Source: Methylopila capsulata (GTDB lineage: Bacteria > Pseudomonadota > Alphaproteobacteria > Rhizobiales > Methylopilaceae). Taken from it: DNA of 64,000 bases. Position 1 is the first letter of the stretch, and each line of letters begins with the position of its first letter. Below, piece after piece: positions 29,347-39,493 of the stretch. A program made the position numbers and the translations under genes. The stretch lies in assembly GCF_016907975.1 (NCBI RefSeq), contig NZ_JAFBCY010000001.1, forward strand, positions 248,001 through 312,000, read 5' to 3'. The notes below the pieces were generated by a model. It did not search any database. It was not told the origin of the DNA and saw nothing but the letters and a program-made list of their open reading frames with translations.

Positions 29347-31642
29347 GCTTGGCCAGCCGTCTCGGTGAGCTTGTCTTCACGGATTTCCCTCGTCCCGAGA
29401 GGCTCGGATTGGTCATGAAGTACTGGTGCGCGTTGAAGGGCTCCTCGCCCTCCACGGGCACGATGCGGCGCGAGGTTCCGTCCGGCAGCAGCGCCCAGCT
29501 CTGCTGGTTGTCCTTGAGGTTCGCCACCATGATCTGGTCGAGCACCTGCTCGTGCACCGTCGGGTTAAGGATCGGCAGCATGGCTTCGACGCGGCGGTCG
29601 AGGTTGCGCTGCATCAGGTCGGCCGACGAGATGTAGACGTGGGCCTGCGGCGACGGCAACCCGTGGCCGTTGCCGAAGGCGTAGATGCGGCTGTGTTCGA
29701 GAAACCGGCCGACGATCGACTTCACCCGGATGTTCTCGGACAGCTCCGGCACGCCGGGCCGCAGCGAGCACATGCCGCGGACCACGCAGTCGACCTGCAC
29801 GCCGGCGCGGCTGGCGTCGTACAGCGCGTCTATGATCTCCGGGTCGACGAGGCTGTTGCACTTCAGCCAGATCGCGGCGGGACGGCCGGCCTTCGCGTGT
29901 TCGATCTCCTCCTGGACGTGGCCGAGGAAGCGCTTGCGCAGGGTGTGCGGCGAGGCCGCCATGCGCTCGAGCTCGGCGGGCTCGGCGTAGCCCGTGATGA
30001 AGTTGAACAGCCGCCCGACGTCGCGCCCGATCACGGGATCGGCCGTGAAGAACGACAGGTCGGTGTAGATGCGCGCAGTGATCGGGTGGTAGTTGCCCGT
30101 GCCGACGTGGCAGTAGGTGGTGAGCCCGCCGCCCTCGCGGCGCACCACCAGCGACAGCTTGGAGTGCGTCTTCAGCTCGATGAAGCCGAACACCACCTGG
30201 ACGCCGGCGCGCTCCAGGTCGCGCGACCAGCGGATGTTGGCTTCCTCGTCGAAGCGGGCCTTCAGCTCCACCAGCGCCGTGACGACCTTGCCGGCCTCCG
30301 CCGCTTCCGCGAGCGCCTTCACGATCGGGCTGTCGGACGAGGTGCGGTAGAGCGTCTGCTTGATCGCCACCACGTTCGGGTCGCGTGCCGCCTGGTTCAG
30401 GAACTGCACCACCACGTCGAAGCTCTCGTAGGGGTGGTGGACGACGATGTCCTTCTCGCGGATCGCGGCGAAGCAATCGCCGCCGGCGTCGCGGACGCGC
30501 TCGGGGAAGCGCGGATTGTAGGCCTTGAACTTGAGGTCCGGCCGATCGATCGAGACGATCTGGCTGAGGTCGCCCAGCGCGAGCACGCCGTCGACCACGA
30601 AGACCTCGTCGTCGGACACGCCGAGCGCGGCCACCACGAAGGCCCGCAGCTCCGGCGGCATGGTGTTCTCGATCTCCAGCCGGATGACCGAGCCGCGCCG
30701 GCGCTGCTTCAGCGCGCTCTCGAACAGCCGGACGAGGTCTTCCGCCTCCTCCTCCACTTCGAGGTCGCTGTCGCGGATCACCCGGAAGCCGGCCTGCGCC
30801 TTGACCTCGTAGCCCGGGAACAGCCGCCCGATGAACAGGCCGATCACCTGCTCCAGCCCGATGAACCGGGTGACGCCGGGCTCGCTTTCCGGGAGGCGGA
30901 TGGCGCGGTCGATTCGCGCGGGGATGCGGATCAGCGCGTTCAGCGGGCGGGCGTCGCGCTGCCGGGCGAGCTGCAGCGCGATGGTGAGGCCGAGGTTGGG
31001 GATGAACGGGAACGGGTGCGCCGGATCGACCGCGAGCGGGGTCAGCACCGGGAAGACGTAGTTGAGGAAGTAGTCCTCGATCCAGAGCCGCTCGGTCCGC
31101 GACAGCGCCGACGCCTCGACCAGGAAGATGCCGGAAGCCTCCAGCTGGGCCCGGAGCTCCAGCCAGCGGATCTGCTGGTCGCGGGCGAGCGAGGAGACGA
31201 CTTCGCCGATCTTCGCCAGCTGCTCGGCCGGCGACAGTCCGTCGGGGCTGGTCTCCACAAGGCCCGAGCGCAGCTGGCCGCGCAGGCCGGCCACGCGAAC
31301 CATGAAGAACTCGTCGAGATTGTTCGCGGAGATCGAGAGGAAGCGGAGCTGCTCCAGCAGCGGATGCGAGGCGTTCGACGCCTCCTCCAGCACGCGGCGG
31401 TTGAACCAGATCCAGGAGATCTCGCGGTTCACGAAGCGCGAGGGATCGCCATGGCGGTGCGAGGCGGCAGGCTCGGGCGCCGACTCCAGCTTGGCTTCGG
31501 CGATTGCGGCCCGGGGCGGCACGCTTGCGATCTCGGCCATCGGCTCAGTCTCCGTCGGTGTCGGCGCAGCCGGCGGAGGCGCAGGCTTCCGGGCGCGGCG
31601 CGGTTGCATACGACGAACGGGTGACGGTTTGGCGACGTCCAT
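29339..31642 (-). CDS. ppk: Polyphosphate kinase 1
   Basis: 767-residue enzyme that makes polyphosphate from ATP. The N-terminal domain (about residues 80-190) begins [20 protein letters not shown]. The catalytic phospholipase-D-like domains carry the phosphohistidine in [11 protein letters not shown] (about 515) and [11 protein letters not shown]. The first 75 residues are a Pro/Ala-rich extension with internal Met codons that could be alternative starts, and the ATG chosen leaves 2 bases to the hdaA stop. It is followed by ppx with an 8-base overlap. Confidence 0.95.
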   Translation of the reverse strand: MDVAKPSPVRRMQPRRARKPAPPPAAPTPTETEPMAEIASVPPRAAIAEAKLESAPEPAASHRHGDPSRFVNREISWIWFNRRVLEEASNASHPLLEQLRFLSISANNLDEFFMVRVAGLRGQLRSGLVETSPDGLSPAEQLAKIGEVVSSLARDQQIRWLELRAQLEASGIFLVEASALSRTERLWIEDYFLNYVFPVLTPLAVDPAHPFPFIPNLGLTIALQLARQRDARPLNALIRIPARIDRAIRLPESEPGVTRFIGLEQVIGLFIGRLFPGYEVKAQAGFRVIRDSDLEVEEEAEDLVRLFESALKQRRRGSVIRLEIENTMPPELRAFVVAALGVSDDEVFVVDGVLALGDLSQIVSIDRPDLKFKAYNPRFPERVRDAGGDCFAAIREKDIVVHHPYESFDVVVQFLNQAARDPNVVAIKQTLYRTSSDSPIVKALAEAAEAGKVVTALVELKARFDEEANIRWSRDLERAGVQVVFGFIELKTHSKLSLVVRREGGGLTTYCHVGTGNYHPITARIYTDLSFFTADPVIGRDVGRLFNFITGYAEPAELERMAASPHTLRKRFLGHVQEEIEHAKAGRPAAIWLKCNSLVDPEIIDALYDASRAGVQVDCVVRGMCSLRPGVPELSENIRVKSIVGRFLEHSRIYAFGNGHGLPSPQAHVYISSADLMQRNLDRRVEAMLPILNPTVHEQVLDQIMVANLKDNQQSWALLPDGTSRRIVPVEGEEPFNAHQYFMTNPSLSGRGKSVKTSSPRRLAKRG

Positions 31643-31644
31643 CT

Positions 31645-32328
31645 TCAGTCTTCCTGGTCCCTCATGCGGGCGAGGACATCCGCGGCGAGACCGCGGCCGA
31701 CCGGCCTGCCCCGCGCGAGCGATTCCCGGTCGAGCGCGTCGACGAGATCCCTGAGCGCGCCGAGCGACCGCTCGGCATGGCGCGCGACGTATTCGACCAC
31801 ATCCGCCTCCACCACAAGCTGCCGATCGGCGATCAGCTTCACAAGGACCGCCTTCATGGTCGCGTCGTCCGGCGCCTCCAGCCGCGCGACGGGGAGCGCC
31901 CGCAGGCGAGAGGCGAGGTCCGGCAGCGCCGGCCAATGCGCGGTCGGCACGCTCCGCGCGGCGACGAGAAGATGCGCCCGCCGCTCCCGCGCGAGGTTGA
32001 GGGCGTGGAACAGCGCGTTCTCGTCGGCGCCCTCGGCGCCGTCGAGCAGCACCCGCGGCTCCTCGCCGGTCGCGCGCAGCGCGGCGATCGCCGCGTCCGG
32101 CGTCGTCGTGACCGCGGCGCCGCTCGCCCGCGCCCAGATCGCGCCGAGATGACTTTTGCCGGCGCCGGGGCCACCCACGAGCAGCAGCAGCCGGTCGGGC
32201 CAGCGCGGCCATCCGACCACGAGAGCGTGAGCCTCGGCGTTGGGCGCGGCGACGAGGAAGTCCTCGTCGCCGAAGCGCGCCACGTGGGGCAGCGACAGCG
32301 GGATCTGACGCGGCGCGTCGCGGACCAT
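31645..32328 (-). CDS. hdaA: HdaA-type regulator of DnaA
   Basis: 227-residue DnaA/Hda-like AAA+ protein that in alphaproteobacteria inactivates DnaA-ATP and so limits replication initiation. A Walker A ([10 protein letters not shown], about residues 52-61), a degenerate Walker B (RVLLDGAE) and the sensor-like [18 protein letters not shown] helix near the C-terminus are seen. The ATG chosen gives a start just before the IPLSLPH motif that binds the sliding clamp in Hda proteins (QIPLSLPH, about residues 8-15). It lies 8 bases after the AI-2E exporter gene, in the order I recall from rhizobia, with ppk following. Confidence 0.92.
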   Translation of the reverse strand: MVRDAPRQIPLSLPHVARFGDEDFLVAAPNAEAHALVVGWPRWPDRLLLLVGGPGAGKSHLGAIWARASGAAVTTTPDAAIAALRATGEEPRVLLDGAEGADENALFHALNLARERRAHLLVAARSVPTAHWPALPDLASRLRALPVARLEAPDDATMKAVLVKLIADRQLVVEADVVEYVARHAERSLGALRDLVDALDRESLARGRPVGRGLAADVLARMRDQED

Positions 32329-32336
32329 GCGGCGGC

Positions 32337-33512
32337 TCAGACGGCGTCCGCGGAGGGCGCGGGCGGGGGCGCCGCGATCGCCTCGGCCGGCTGCGCCGGG
32401 GTGAACTTCGGCCCGAACAGGCTCGCGCCTGAGGGGCCGCCCGGAAGCACGGCGGGTCCTTCCTCGCCCGTGAAGAACGGGCTCTCCAGATAGCGATCGA
32501 GCGCGAACCGGACGAGCACCCCGACGGCGGCGGCCAGCGGCACCGCGACCAGCAGGCCGACGAAGCCGAAGAGGTACCCGAAGGCGACCAGCGCGAACAT
32601 CAGCCACACCGGGTGGAGGCCGACCGACCGACCGACCAGCCGCGGCTGCAGGATGTTGCCCTCGACGAACTGCCCGACGACGAAAATACCGAGCACGAGC
32701 GCGACCATGGCCCAGTCCGGCCAGAACTGGACGATCGCGACCGTGACCGAGACGATGAGGCCGGTGATCGAGCCGATATAGGGAATGAAGCCGATCAGCC
32801 CGGCGCCGAGGCCGATGAGCAGGCCGAAGTTGAGCCCGATCATGCTGAGGGCGATCGCGTAGAACGTCCCGAGCAAAAGGCAGACCAGCGCCTGCCCGCG
32901 CACGAAGCCGGCGACGCCGCCGTCGATCTCCCGCGCCAGCCGGCGGATGGTCTCGCGGTGCCGCAGCGGCGTCCAGCTGTCCACCGTCTCCACCATGCGA
33001 TCCCAGTCGATCAGCATGTAGAAGGCGACGACGGGCGTGACCACGAGCAGGCTCAGGATCGACACCAGCGCCTGGCCGCCGGTCCAGAGCGACGCGAGGA
33101 AGGACGTCGCCCAGTTGACGCCCTGGCTGACGAAGGAGCCGAACGAGGACCGGAGCTGCCCCATCCCCTGCCCCACCATGCGCTCCACCCAGGGCTGGCT
33201 CGACACCAGCTCCTGAAGCTTCTGCACGGTCTGCGGCAGGCGCTCGATGAAGCTCGCGAGCTGCGACCCCAGCAGCGGCGCGACGAGCATGATGACCGCG
33301 ACGAACAGCACGAGCACCGAAGCCAGGATCACCACCGTCGCGGCGATGCGCGGCAGGCCGAGCCGCTCGAGGCGGTCCGCGATCGGATCGAGCAGATAGG
33401 CCAGCGCGAGGCCGGCCACGAAGGGCAGCAGGATGCCGGAGAACAGAAGCAGGAAGATCGCCAGGACGGCGAGCGCCCCCAGCCAGAACAGAAGCTGCCG
33501 TTGCAACGTCAT
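32337..33512 (-). CDS. AI-2E family (PerM/TqsA-like) transporter
   Basis: 391-residue inner-membrane protein with about seven to eight helices: two at the N-terminus ([18 protein letters not shown] and further), a long soluble stretch with [14 protein letters not shown], and a cluster at about 220-360 ([30 protein letters not shown]). The family covers quorum-signal exporters, Na/H antiporters and proteins of unknown substrate. A Pro/Ala tail follows from about 360. The ATG at 33512 fits the first helix. An upstream in-frame start at 33632 would add 40 hydrophilic residues. It is first in the exporter-hdaA-ppk-ppx unit and divergent from purM. Confidence 0.87.
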   Translation of the reverse strand: MTLQRQLLFWLGALAVLAIFLLLFSGILLPFVAGLALAYLLDPIADRLERLGLPRIAATVVILASVLVLFVAVIMLVAPLLGSQLASFIERLPQTVQKLQELVSSQPWVERMVGQGMGQLRSSFGSFVSQGVNWATSFLASLWTGGQALVSILSLLVVTPVVAFYMLIDWDRMVETVDSWTPLRHRETIRRLAREIDGGVAGFVRGQALVCLLLGTFYAIALSMIGLNFGLLIGLGAGLIGFIPYIGSITGLIVSVTVAIVQFWPDWAMVALVLGIFVVGQFVEGNILQPRLVGRSVGLHPVWLMFALVAFGYLFGFVGLLVAVPLAAAVGVLVRFALDRYLESPFFTGEEGPAVLPGGPSGASLFGPKFTPAQPAEAIAAPPPAPSADAV

Positions 33513-33727
33513 TGGTCGACTTTCGCTGACGGCCCCGGGGCCCGGGGCCGCGTCCGGCCCAGCTTCGCGTTTGCGCGCCCGCAGAAACGCCTTCGCAGTC
33601 GCGAGATATGCTCCCGCCGCGTCGGGGGTCAAGACGCCCTATGGACGGCGTCGCCGCGGGCGCGCGGTTGCGCGTCTTCCGGCGTCGGTCTAAGGGGTCG
33701 ACCCAAAGCGACGCGGAGCTGAGATCC

Positions 33728-34822
33728 ATGGCCGAGAGCACGAAAACCGGCGGCGGCCTGACCTATGCCGACGCGGGCGTCGACATCGACGCCGGCAACG
33801 CGCTGGTGGAGCGGCTGAAGGCGCTCGTGCGCGCGACCCGGCGGTCCGGAGCGGACGCGGAGATCGGCGGCTTCGGCGGGCTGTTCGACCTGAAGGCCGC
33901 GGGCTACGTCGACCCGATCCTGGTCGCGGCCAACGACGGCGTCGGCACCAAGCTCAAGATCGCGATCGAGACCGGCCTGCACGACACCATCGGCATCGAC
34001 CTCGTCGCCATGTCGGTCAACGACGTGGTGGTGCAGGGCGCCGAGCCGCTGTTCTTCCTGGACTACTTCGCCTGCGGCAAGCTCTCGGGCGACACCGCCT
34101 ACGAGGTGGTGAAGGGCATCGCCACAGGCTGCATCGAGGCGGGCTGCGCGCTCGTCGGCGGCGAGACCGCCGAGATGCCGGGCATGTACGCCGACGGCGA
34201 CTACGACCTCGCGGGCTTCGCCGTGGGCGCCGCCGAGCGCGGCAAGCTGCTGCCGCGCCGCGACGTGACGGCCGGCGACGTGCTGCTCGGCCTAGGCTCC
34301 TCCGGGGTCCATTCCAACGGCTACTCCCTCGTTCGCCGCATCGTGGCGCGTTCGGGGCTCGGTCTCGACGCGCCGGCGCCCTTCGCGCCGGAGACGACGC
34401 TCGGCCGCGCGCTGCTCGCGCCCACCAAGCTCTATGTCCGCCCGCTGATCGCCGCCCTGAAGGCCGGCCACGCCATCAAGGCGCTGGCGCACATCACCGG
34501 CGGCGGACTGCCCGACAACCTGCCGCGCGTGCTCCCGGACGGGCTTGGCGCAGAGATCGACCTGTCCGCCATCTCCGTCCCGCCGGTGTTCGGCTGGCTC
34601 GCGAGCGCGGGCGGCGTGGCCGAGCCCGAGATGCTGCGGACGTTCAACTGCGGCGTCGGCATGGTCGTCGTGGTCGGCGCCGGCGAGGCGGCTTCGGTGG
34701 AGGCCGCGCTGAAGGCCGAAGGCGAAGCGCCGGTCCGCATCGGCGAGATCGTGACCATTTCCCGCGCCGACGATCCGGTGCGCTTCACCGGCGCGCTGGC
34801 GCTGGACGCGCCCACGCCATGA
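33728..34822 (+). CDS. purM: Phosphoribosylformylglycinamidine cyclo-ligase
   Basis: AIR synthetase of 364 residues, fifth step of purine synthesis: ATP-dependent ring closure of FGAM to AIR. Seen: [14 protein letters not shown] at the N-terminus, [20 protein letters not shown] (about residues 77-87), [21 protein letters not shown] and [16 protein letters not shown]. The ATG starts the chain at the expected place. It overlaps purN by 4 bases (ATGA), so the two are co-translated. Confidence 0.97.
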   Translation: MAESTKTGGGLTYADAGVDIDAGNALVERLKALVRATRRSGADAEIGGFGGLFDLKAAGYVDPILVAANDGVGTKLKIAIETGLHDTIGIDLVAMSVNDVVVQGAEPLFFLDYFACGKLSGDTAYEVVKGIATGCIEAGCALVGGETAEMPGMYADGDYDLAGFAVGAAERGKLLPRRDVTAGDVLLGLGSSGVHSNGYSLVRRIVARSGLGLDAPAPFAPETTLGRALLAPTKLYVRPLIAALKAGHAIKALAHITGGGLPDNLPRVLPDGLGAEIDLSAISVPPVFGWLASAGGVAEPEMLRTFNCGVGMVVVVGAGEAASVEAALKAEGEAPVRIGEIVTISRADDPVRFTGALALDAPTP

Positions 34823-35466
34823 GCCGGCTGCGCGTCGCGGTCCTGGTCTCCGGCCGCGGCTCCAACATGGCGGCCCTGATCGACGCCGCGGCGGAGCCGG
34901 CGTTTCCGGCCGAGATCGTGGCCGTGATCTCGAACCGGCCGAACGCCGGAGCGCTGGCGGTCGCCGCGCGCGCCGGGATCGCGACCGTGGTCGTCGACCA
35001 CAAGGCCTACGCCGACCGCGCGACCTTCGACGCCGCGCTCGACGCCGCCCTGCGCGACGTCGAGCCGGACCTCGTCTGCCTCGCCGGCTTCATGCGCATC
35101 CTGACCGACGGCTTCATCGCCGGCTGGGCGGGACGGCTGATCAACATCCACCCGGCCCTGCTGCCGAGCTTCAAGGGGCTCGACACCCACGCCCGCGCGC
35201 TCGCCGCCGGGGTGAAGCTCCACGGCTGCACCGTGCACGTGGTGACGCCGGAGATGGACTCCGGCCCGATCATCGCCCAGGCGGCGGTGCCCGTGCTCGA
35301 GGGGGACGACGAGGACGCGCTTGCGGCCCGTGTGCTCGCCGCGGAGCATCTGCTTTACGTCCGGGCGCTTAAGCTCTGGGCGCAGGGCCGCGTTCGGCTG
35401 GACGGCGACCGCGTGAAGGTGGACGCCGGCGACGACGCCCATGCGACGGCCCTGATCTGGCCCTGA
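34819..35466 (+). CDS. purN: Phosphoribosylglycinamide formyltransferase
   Basis: 215-residue cytosolic enzyme that transfers a formyl group from 10-formyltetrahydrofolate to GAR. Motifs: [15 protein letters not shown] (about residues 8-22), [24 protein letters not shown] with the catalytic His and Asn, and [12 protein letters not shown] with the catalytic Asp. It ends the purM-purN pair, with a strong bidirectional hairpin terminator 70 bases downstream. Confidence 0.96.
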   Translation: MSRLRVAVLVSGRGSNMAALIDAAAEPAFPAEIVAVISNRPNAGALAVAARAGIATVVVDHKAYADRATFDAALDAALRDVEPDLVCLAGFMRILTDGFIAGWAGRLINIHPALLPSFKGLDTHARALAAGVKLHGCTVHVVTPEMDSGPIIAQAAVPVLEGDDEDALAARVLAAEHLLYVRALKLWAQGRVRLDGDRVKVDAGDDAHATALIWP

Positions 35467-35536
35467 GGGCCTTCGCGCGATCTCGGAGATCGCGAGCGGC
35501 GCCTCAACGGCGCGGCTCCACACATCCCTACAAGGC

Positions 35537-35568
35537 AAAACGGCCGGCGCATTAGCGCCGGCCGTTTT
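35537..35568. terminator. Bidirectional rho-independent terminator
   Basis: A perfect 14-bp stem AAAACGGCCGGCGC/GCGCCGGCCGTTTT with an ATTA loop has a T-run on each strand inside the stem. It separates the end of purM-purN from the convergent TerC gene. Confidence 0.88.
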
Positions 35569-35626
35569 CGTCTCTGGCTTGGCCTTGGCGGAGCGACGAG
35601 GAGCCCGAAGGCTCCTCGCGCCGGCC

Positions 35627-36394
35627 TTACGAGGCGTCCTTGATCGTGCCTTCCACCGTCGCGTGGCGGCGGCGCTTGATCACGAAGGCGACGGCGAGCA
35701 CGAGGATCGCGCCGGCCGCGGCCGCGGCGTAGTGCAGCCACTTCACCGCCGTGACGCCGATGTCCTGCTCCGGATCGGGCATCAGCAGCGACGGGTCGAA
35801 GCCCTTCAGCCAGTTGATGACGACGACGTCGCCCAGGATCATCTCGCCGGCGATCCAGCCGAGCAGGGCCGCGCCGATCCACACCAGGATCGGGAACTTC
35901 TGCAGGATGGCGCTGAGCAGGGTCGAGCCCGCGATGATCAGCGGAATCGTCAGCAGCAGGCCGAAGATGAAGAGCTCGGGATGCCCCTTCGCCGCCGCGG
36001 CGATCGCGACCACGTTGTCGAGGCTCATCACGGCGTCGGCGATCGCGATGGTGCGCACCGCGCCCCAGAGGTTGGCGCTCGCCTCGACGTCCGCGTGGTC
36101 CTCCTGCTCGTCGGTCGCGAGCTTGATCGCGATCCAGAACAGCAGCAGGCCGCCGGCCACCTTCAGGAAGGGCACGCCCAGCAGGAAGGTGATGAAGAAG
36201 GCGAAGATGATGCGCAGCGCGACCGCGGCGCCGGCGCCGAGCAGGATGCCGAGCTTGCGTTGGTCGGCGGGAAGCTTGCGGCAGGCGAGAGCGATGACGA
36301 CCGCGTTGTCGCCCGACAGCAGCAGGTCGATCCAGATGATCTGCAGCAGCGAGATCCAGAACGTCGGCTGATCGAACGCGAAATTGAATTCCAT
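35627..36394 (-). CDS. TerC family integral membrane protein (paralogue 1)
   Basis: 255-residue protein with about seven to eight helices. It shows the TerC signature with paired acidic residues in membrane segments: IIWIDLLLSGDNAVVIAL (about residues 18-35) and ADAVMSLDNVVAIAAAA. Homologues such as YkoY and Alx handle Mn export or metal loading of exported proteins; TerC itself was named for tellurite resistance. The second of two in-frame ATG codons is preferred because AAGGGG lies six bases before it. A very similar paralogue is 98 bases upstream. Confidence 0.88.
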   Translation of the reverse strand: MEFNFAFDQPTFWISLLQIIWIDLLLSGDNAVVIALACRKLPADQRKLGILLGAGAAVALRIIFAFFITFLLGVPFLKVAGGLLLFWIAIKLATDEQEDHADVEASANLWGAVRTIAIADAVMSLDNVVAIAAAAKGHPELFIFGLLLTIPLIIAGSTLLSAILQKFPILVWIGAALLGWIAGEMILGDVVVINWLKGFDPSLLMPDPEQDIGVTAVKWLHYAAAAAGAILVLAVAFVIKRRRHATVEGTIKDAS

Positions 36395-36492
36395 GCGCAT
36401 CCCCTTAAGCCGCCCGTTCGCGGCGCACGTTTGACGTTCAAGGCGAGCCGGGAGCGCGGCCCCTCCGGGTCACGTCCCTGTCGCGGCGGCCC

Positions 36493-37191
36493 TCAGGACG
36501 CAGCGCTGTGACGGCCGTTGCGGGTCTTCGCCCGCCGGACGAGCCATCCGACCGCCACGACCACGACCGCCAAGGTGACGGCCGCCGTCGTCTCCCAGCT
36601 GTGGACGTACTCGCCGCCGAACCGGTCGACCAACGCGACGTCGTCCACCAGCATCTCGCCGGCGACGAAGCCGAGAAGCGCCGCGCCGGCCCACACGATG
36701 AGCGGGAACCGGTCCATGACCGCGAGGATGACGGCGCTGCCGGCGACGATCATCGGCACCGAGATAACAAGACCGGCGATGAGAAGCCCGAAGTGATCGC
36801 CGGCGACGCCCGCGATCGCGATCACATTATCGAGACTCATAACCACATCTGCGACAGCGATCGTGCCGACCGCGCGCAGCAGGCTCTCCGACGTCTTCAC
36901 GTCGCCCTCGCCCTCGCCGCTGGGCGTCAGCAGGTCCACCGCGATGTACAGCAGAGCGAGCGCGCCGACGATCTTGAGGTAGGGCACCCCGAGCAGCGCC
37001 ACGATGATGACCGTGAACAGGATGCGAAGCGCGATCGCGACGCCGGCGCCGAGGATCATCCCCATCTTGCGCTGGCCGCTCGGCAGCCCGCGGCAGGCCA
37101 TGGCGATGACGACCGCGTTGTCGCCCGACAGGAGAGCGTTGATCCAGATGATCTCGCCCAGCGCGAGCCAGTCCACCGAGCCGAGATTCAT
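36493..37191 (-). CDS. TerC family integral membrane protein (paralogue 2)
   Basis: 232-residue paralogue of the neighbouring TerC gene, in tandem and same direction. It shares EIIWINALLSGDNAVVIAMACRGLP with Asn replacing Asp in the IxxLLSGDN block, and ADVVMSLDNVIAIAGVA. The shorter C-terminus ends in a basic VRRAKTRNGR tail. The ATG has GAGAGG six bases ahead. It follows ndk by 98 bases, so ndk-terC2-terC1 could be one transcript. Substrate is unknown, with Mn export the best guess from homologues. Confidence 0.87.
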   Translation of the reverse strand: MNLGSVDWLALGEIIWINALLSGDNAVVIAMACRGLPSGQRKMGMILGAGVAIALRILFTVIIVALLGVPYLKIVGALALLYIAVDLLTPSGEGEGDVKTSESLLRAVGTIAVADVVMSLDNVIAIAGVAGDHFGLLIAGLVISVPMIVAGSAVILAVMDRFPLIVWAGAALLGFVAGEMLVDDVALVDRFGGEYVHSWETTAAVTLAVVVVAVGWLVRRAKTRNGRHSAAS

Positions 37192-37289
37192 CGTCTGCCT
37201 CTCAAAAGAAACGACCGGCGCGTTTTGTCGCACGCCGGTCGCACGGCCGCCAGTCGTGGCATGCCGTATTCTGGAAGATTGGCGGCCGC

Positions 37290-37712
37290 TTAGCCGACGA
37301 TTTCTTCGTCCTTGAAGAAGTAGGCGATCTCCTCCTTCGCGGTCTCCGGCGCGTCGGAGCCGTGCACCGAGTTGGCCTCGATCGACTCGGCTAGGTCCTT
37401 GCGGATCGTGCCCTCGGCCGCGTTCGCGGGGTTGGTCGCGCCCATGACGTCGCGGTACTTCGCGACGGCGTTCTCGCCCTCGAGGACCTGCACCACCACC
37501 GGACCGGAGATCATGAAGCTGACGAGGTCGTTGAAGAACGGCCGCTCCTTGTGGACCGCGTAGAAGCCTTCGGCCTGCTCCTTGGTGAGCTGCAGGCGCT
37601 TCTGGGCGATCACGCGCAGGCCGGCGGCCTCGATGTAGGACAGCACCTTGCCGGTGATGTTCCGGCGGGTCGCGTCGGGCTTGATGATGGAGAAGGTGCG
37701 CTCGAGAGCCAT
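37290..37712 (-). CDS. ndk: Nucleoside diphosphate kinase
   Basis: 140-residue housekeeping enzyme that balances nucleoside triphosphates through a phosphohistidine. It shows [14 protein letters not shown] at the N-terminus and the active-site motif [12 protein letters not shown] with His117 or nearby, close to the usual 140-residue length. It starts the tandem with the two TerC genes. Upstream on the other strand lies the candidate small RNA. Confidence 0.97.
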   Translation of the reverse strand: MALERTFSIIKPDATRRNITGKVLSYIEAAGLRVIAQKRLQLTKEQAEGFYAVHKERPFFNDLVSFMISGPVVVQVLEGENAVAKYRDVMGATNPANAAEGTIRKDLAESIEANSVHGSDAPETAKEEIAYFFKDEEIVG

Positions 37713-37815
37713 TGGATCGCCTCGTGGTCTGGAAGGATGCGCGCAAGGCCCGGCCGGGAACCGGCCGCCCGCCGCGCGAGAAACTGCGGAAAACGCGCGG
37801 GCTTATAACGTGGCG

Positions 37816-37911
37816 GCGGCGGCGGCGGAAGGGTCTGCGGCGCGCAGGCGCCCGTGACCCGGCGTCTTCGAGGCTGAAACGAATGCGGCGGGCCGTCGGC
37901 CCGCCGTTTTT
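37816..37911 (+). ncRNA. Candidate small RNA divergent from ndk
   Basis: The plus strand of this spacer has a -10 like TATAAC at 37804-37809 and, about 96 bases later, a strong intrinsic terminator, yet there is no protein gene on this strand. A transcript of about 96 nt would result. The -35 is weak, and TTATAA is partly symmetrical so it could serve ndk instead. Prediction only. Confidence 0.3.
37886..37911 (+). terminator. Rho-independent terminator, plus strand
   Basis: A perfect 9-bp stem CGGCGGGCC/GGCCCGCCG with loop GTC is followed by TTTTT on the plus strand. The nearest genes (ndk, beta-helix gene) are both on the minus strand, where the same hairpin has no good T-tract. It could still stall the beta-helix transcript, which ends 43 bases away. 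Confidence 0.75.
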
Positions 37912-37948
37912 CGTCTCGCCGATGACGGCTCAGAGCGTTCGGGCGGCC

Positions 37949-38707
37949 CTATTTGCGCGCTACGGTCTGCGTGGGAGCCCCGCTGGCGATGACATTGCCG
38001 CCGAAAGAGACGGCCGTCGCGCCGCTCTTCACGACCAGGTCGGTCCCGTTGCGCAGGATGTTATCGGCCAGCGTCACGGCGTTGCCGCCGCCGACCGCTG
38101 TGACGCCTCGTATGTTGCCCTCGATCAGGCTTCGGGACACGGCGACCTCATTTGTCCCGGCCGCCGCGGCGACCCGGACGCCGTCCGCGCTGCCCGTCAG
38201 GTACGACTCGTCGATCACCACGCGCGCCCCGTCGAGGCCCGCGGCGAAGACGGCGTTGTCGCTGAAGTTCCGGATCGCGCACTTCCGGATCGTCAGCTTG
38301 CCGCTTCCGATCATCCGCACGCCGTTCAGCCCCGGGATCGTTCCGTTCGCGAGCCCTTCGATCGAAAGCCCCTCGAGATAGACCTCAGACCCCGTGGGAG
38401 CGTTCACCGTGATCCCGTTCGCGCCCGCCACCAGCACGCCCGCGTTGTGGACCGAGATGATGCTGATCGATTTGGTGATCGTCACGCCGCCGAAGCCGCC
38501 GGGATCGAGCGTGTTGATCTCGCCCCCCGCCGCCGTCTTCGAGATCGCGCCCGCGAAGGTCTTGCAGGGCGCCGTGCGGCTGCACGGATTGGCGTCGTCC
38601 CCGACCCCCGACACCCAGGTGCGCGTCGCCTGCGCGAAGGCCGACGGCGCCTGAAAGACCGCGGCGGCGGCCACGATCGCGAACAGAAGAAGTCCCCGAA
38701 TGCACAT
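37949..38707 (-). CDS. Secreted right-handed beta-helix protein
   Basis: 252-residue exported protein. A signal peptide (RGLLLFAIVAAAAVFQAPSAFA) precedes a mature part that starts with TRTWVSGVGDDANPCSRTAPCKTF, giving a possible disulfide. The rest is repeated short strands of about 22 residues (ISIISVHNAGVLVAG, VYLEGLSIEGL, LTIRKCAIRNF, VVIDESYLTGS) typical of parallel beta-helix polygalacturonase-like or autotransporter-like proteins. No catalytic residues are evident. A GGGGGA site precedes the ATG by six bases. It stands alone between ndk and gmk, and function is unknown. Confidence 0.8.
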   Translation of the reverse strand: MCIRGLLLFAIVAAAAVFQAPSAFAQATRTWVSGVGDDANPCSRTAPCKTFAGAISKTAAGGEINTLDPGGFGGVTITKSISIISVHNAGVLVAGANGITVNAPTGSEVYLEGLSIEGLANGTIPGLNGVRMIGSGKLTIRKCAIRNFSDNAVFAAGLDGARVVIDESYLTGSADGVRVAAAAGTNEVAVSRSLIEGNIRGVTAVGGGNAVTLADNILRNGTDLVVKSGATAVSFGGNVIASGAPTQTVARK

Positions 38708-38834
38708 TTAACGTCCCCCGACATGTAATGCGGAGGGCACTATGGCCGAATTTCAGGCAGATGCAGCAGCTCTAAGTGTTTAGACTTTAGAGAGCCCCGA
38801 TCTTCAGCGACGCCCAGGCGGCCCGTTGCTCCCC

Positions 38835-39488
38835 TCAGACGGCGTCGAGGTCCTTCACCAGCTGCGCCGCGTCCGCCATCAGCCGCGGCTGGCGAACGCG
38901 GCGGATGCGCTCGGCCTGGAGGATGGCGCGCACGCGGTTGAGGCAGTCCTCGAAATCCGCGTTGACGACGACGTAGTCGTACTCGCCGACATGGTTGATC
39001 TCGACGGCAGCGTTGCGCAGGCGCCGGTCGATCACCTCGGCGGAGTCCTCGGCGCGCCGTTCGAGCCGCGAGCGCAGCTCCTTGGCGGAGGGCGGCAGCA
39101 CGAACACCGTCGCGACGTCGCTGCGCATGGCGCCGCAGATCTGCTGCGCGCCCTGCCAGTCGATGTCGAACAGCACGTCGCGCCCCACGGTCAGGGCGGC
39201 CTCCACCGGCGCGCGCGGGGTGCCGTAGAAATTGCCGTGGACCTCCGCCCACTCCAGAAGCTCGCCCTCGTCGCGCATCGCCTCGAACTCGCGCTGGCGG
39301 ATGAAATGGTAGTGCACGCCGTCGGCCTCGCTCGCGCGCTTCGGCCGCGTCGTGGCGGAGATCGACAGCGTGATCTCCTTGTCGGTGTCGAGCAGCGCGC
39401 GGGTCAGCGTCGACTTGCCGGCCCCGGAGGGCGACGACAGGATCAGCAGGACCCCGCGGCGCGCAGGGCCGGTCTCCGAAGGCGCCAT
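38835..39488 (-). CDS. gmk: Guanylate kinase
   Basis: 217-residue enzyme that converts GMP to GDP. The P-loop is SSPSGAGKSTL (about residues 18-28), and the GMP-binding HGNFYGTP (about 83) and the VLFDIDWQGAQQ segment are present. Two starts are possible, a GTG overlapping the yicC stop and an ATG three codons on. The ATG has GGAG eight bases ahead and is used here. It is last in the fab-mltG-yicC-gmk unit. Confidence 0.95.
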   Translation of the reverse strand: MAPSETGPARRGVLLILSSPSGAGKSTLTRALLDTDKEITLSISATTRPKRASEADGVHYHFIRQREFEAMRDEGELLEWAEVHGNFYGTPRAPVEAALTVGRDVLFDIDWQGAQQICGAMRSDVATVFVLPPSAKELRSRLERRAEDSAEVIDRRLRNAAVEINHVGEYDYVVVNADFEDCLNRVRAILQAERIRRVRQPRLMADAAQLVKDLDAV

Positions 39489-39493
39489 GTCGG

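Noticed and set aside
37886-37911. Reading the hairpin as terminator of the beta-helix gene only
   Set aside because: The T-tract is on the plus strand; on the minus strand the tail is CATTCGTTTC. It may stall transcription but cannot be called its terminator with confidence.
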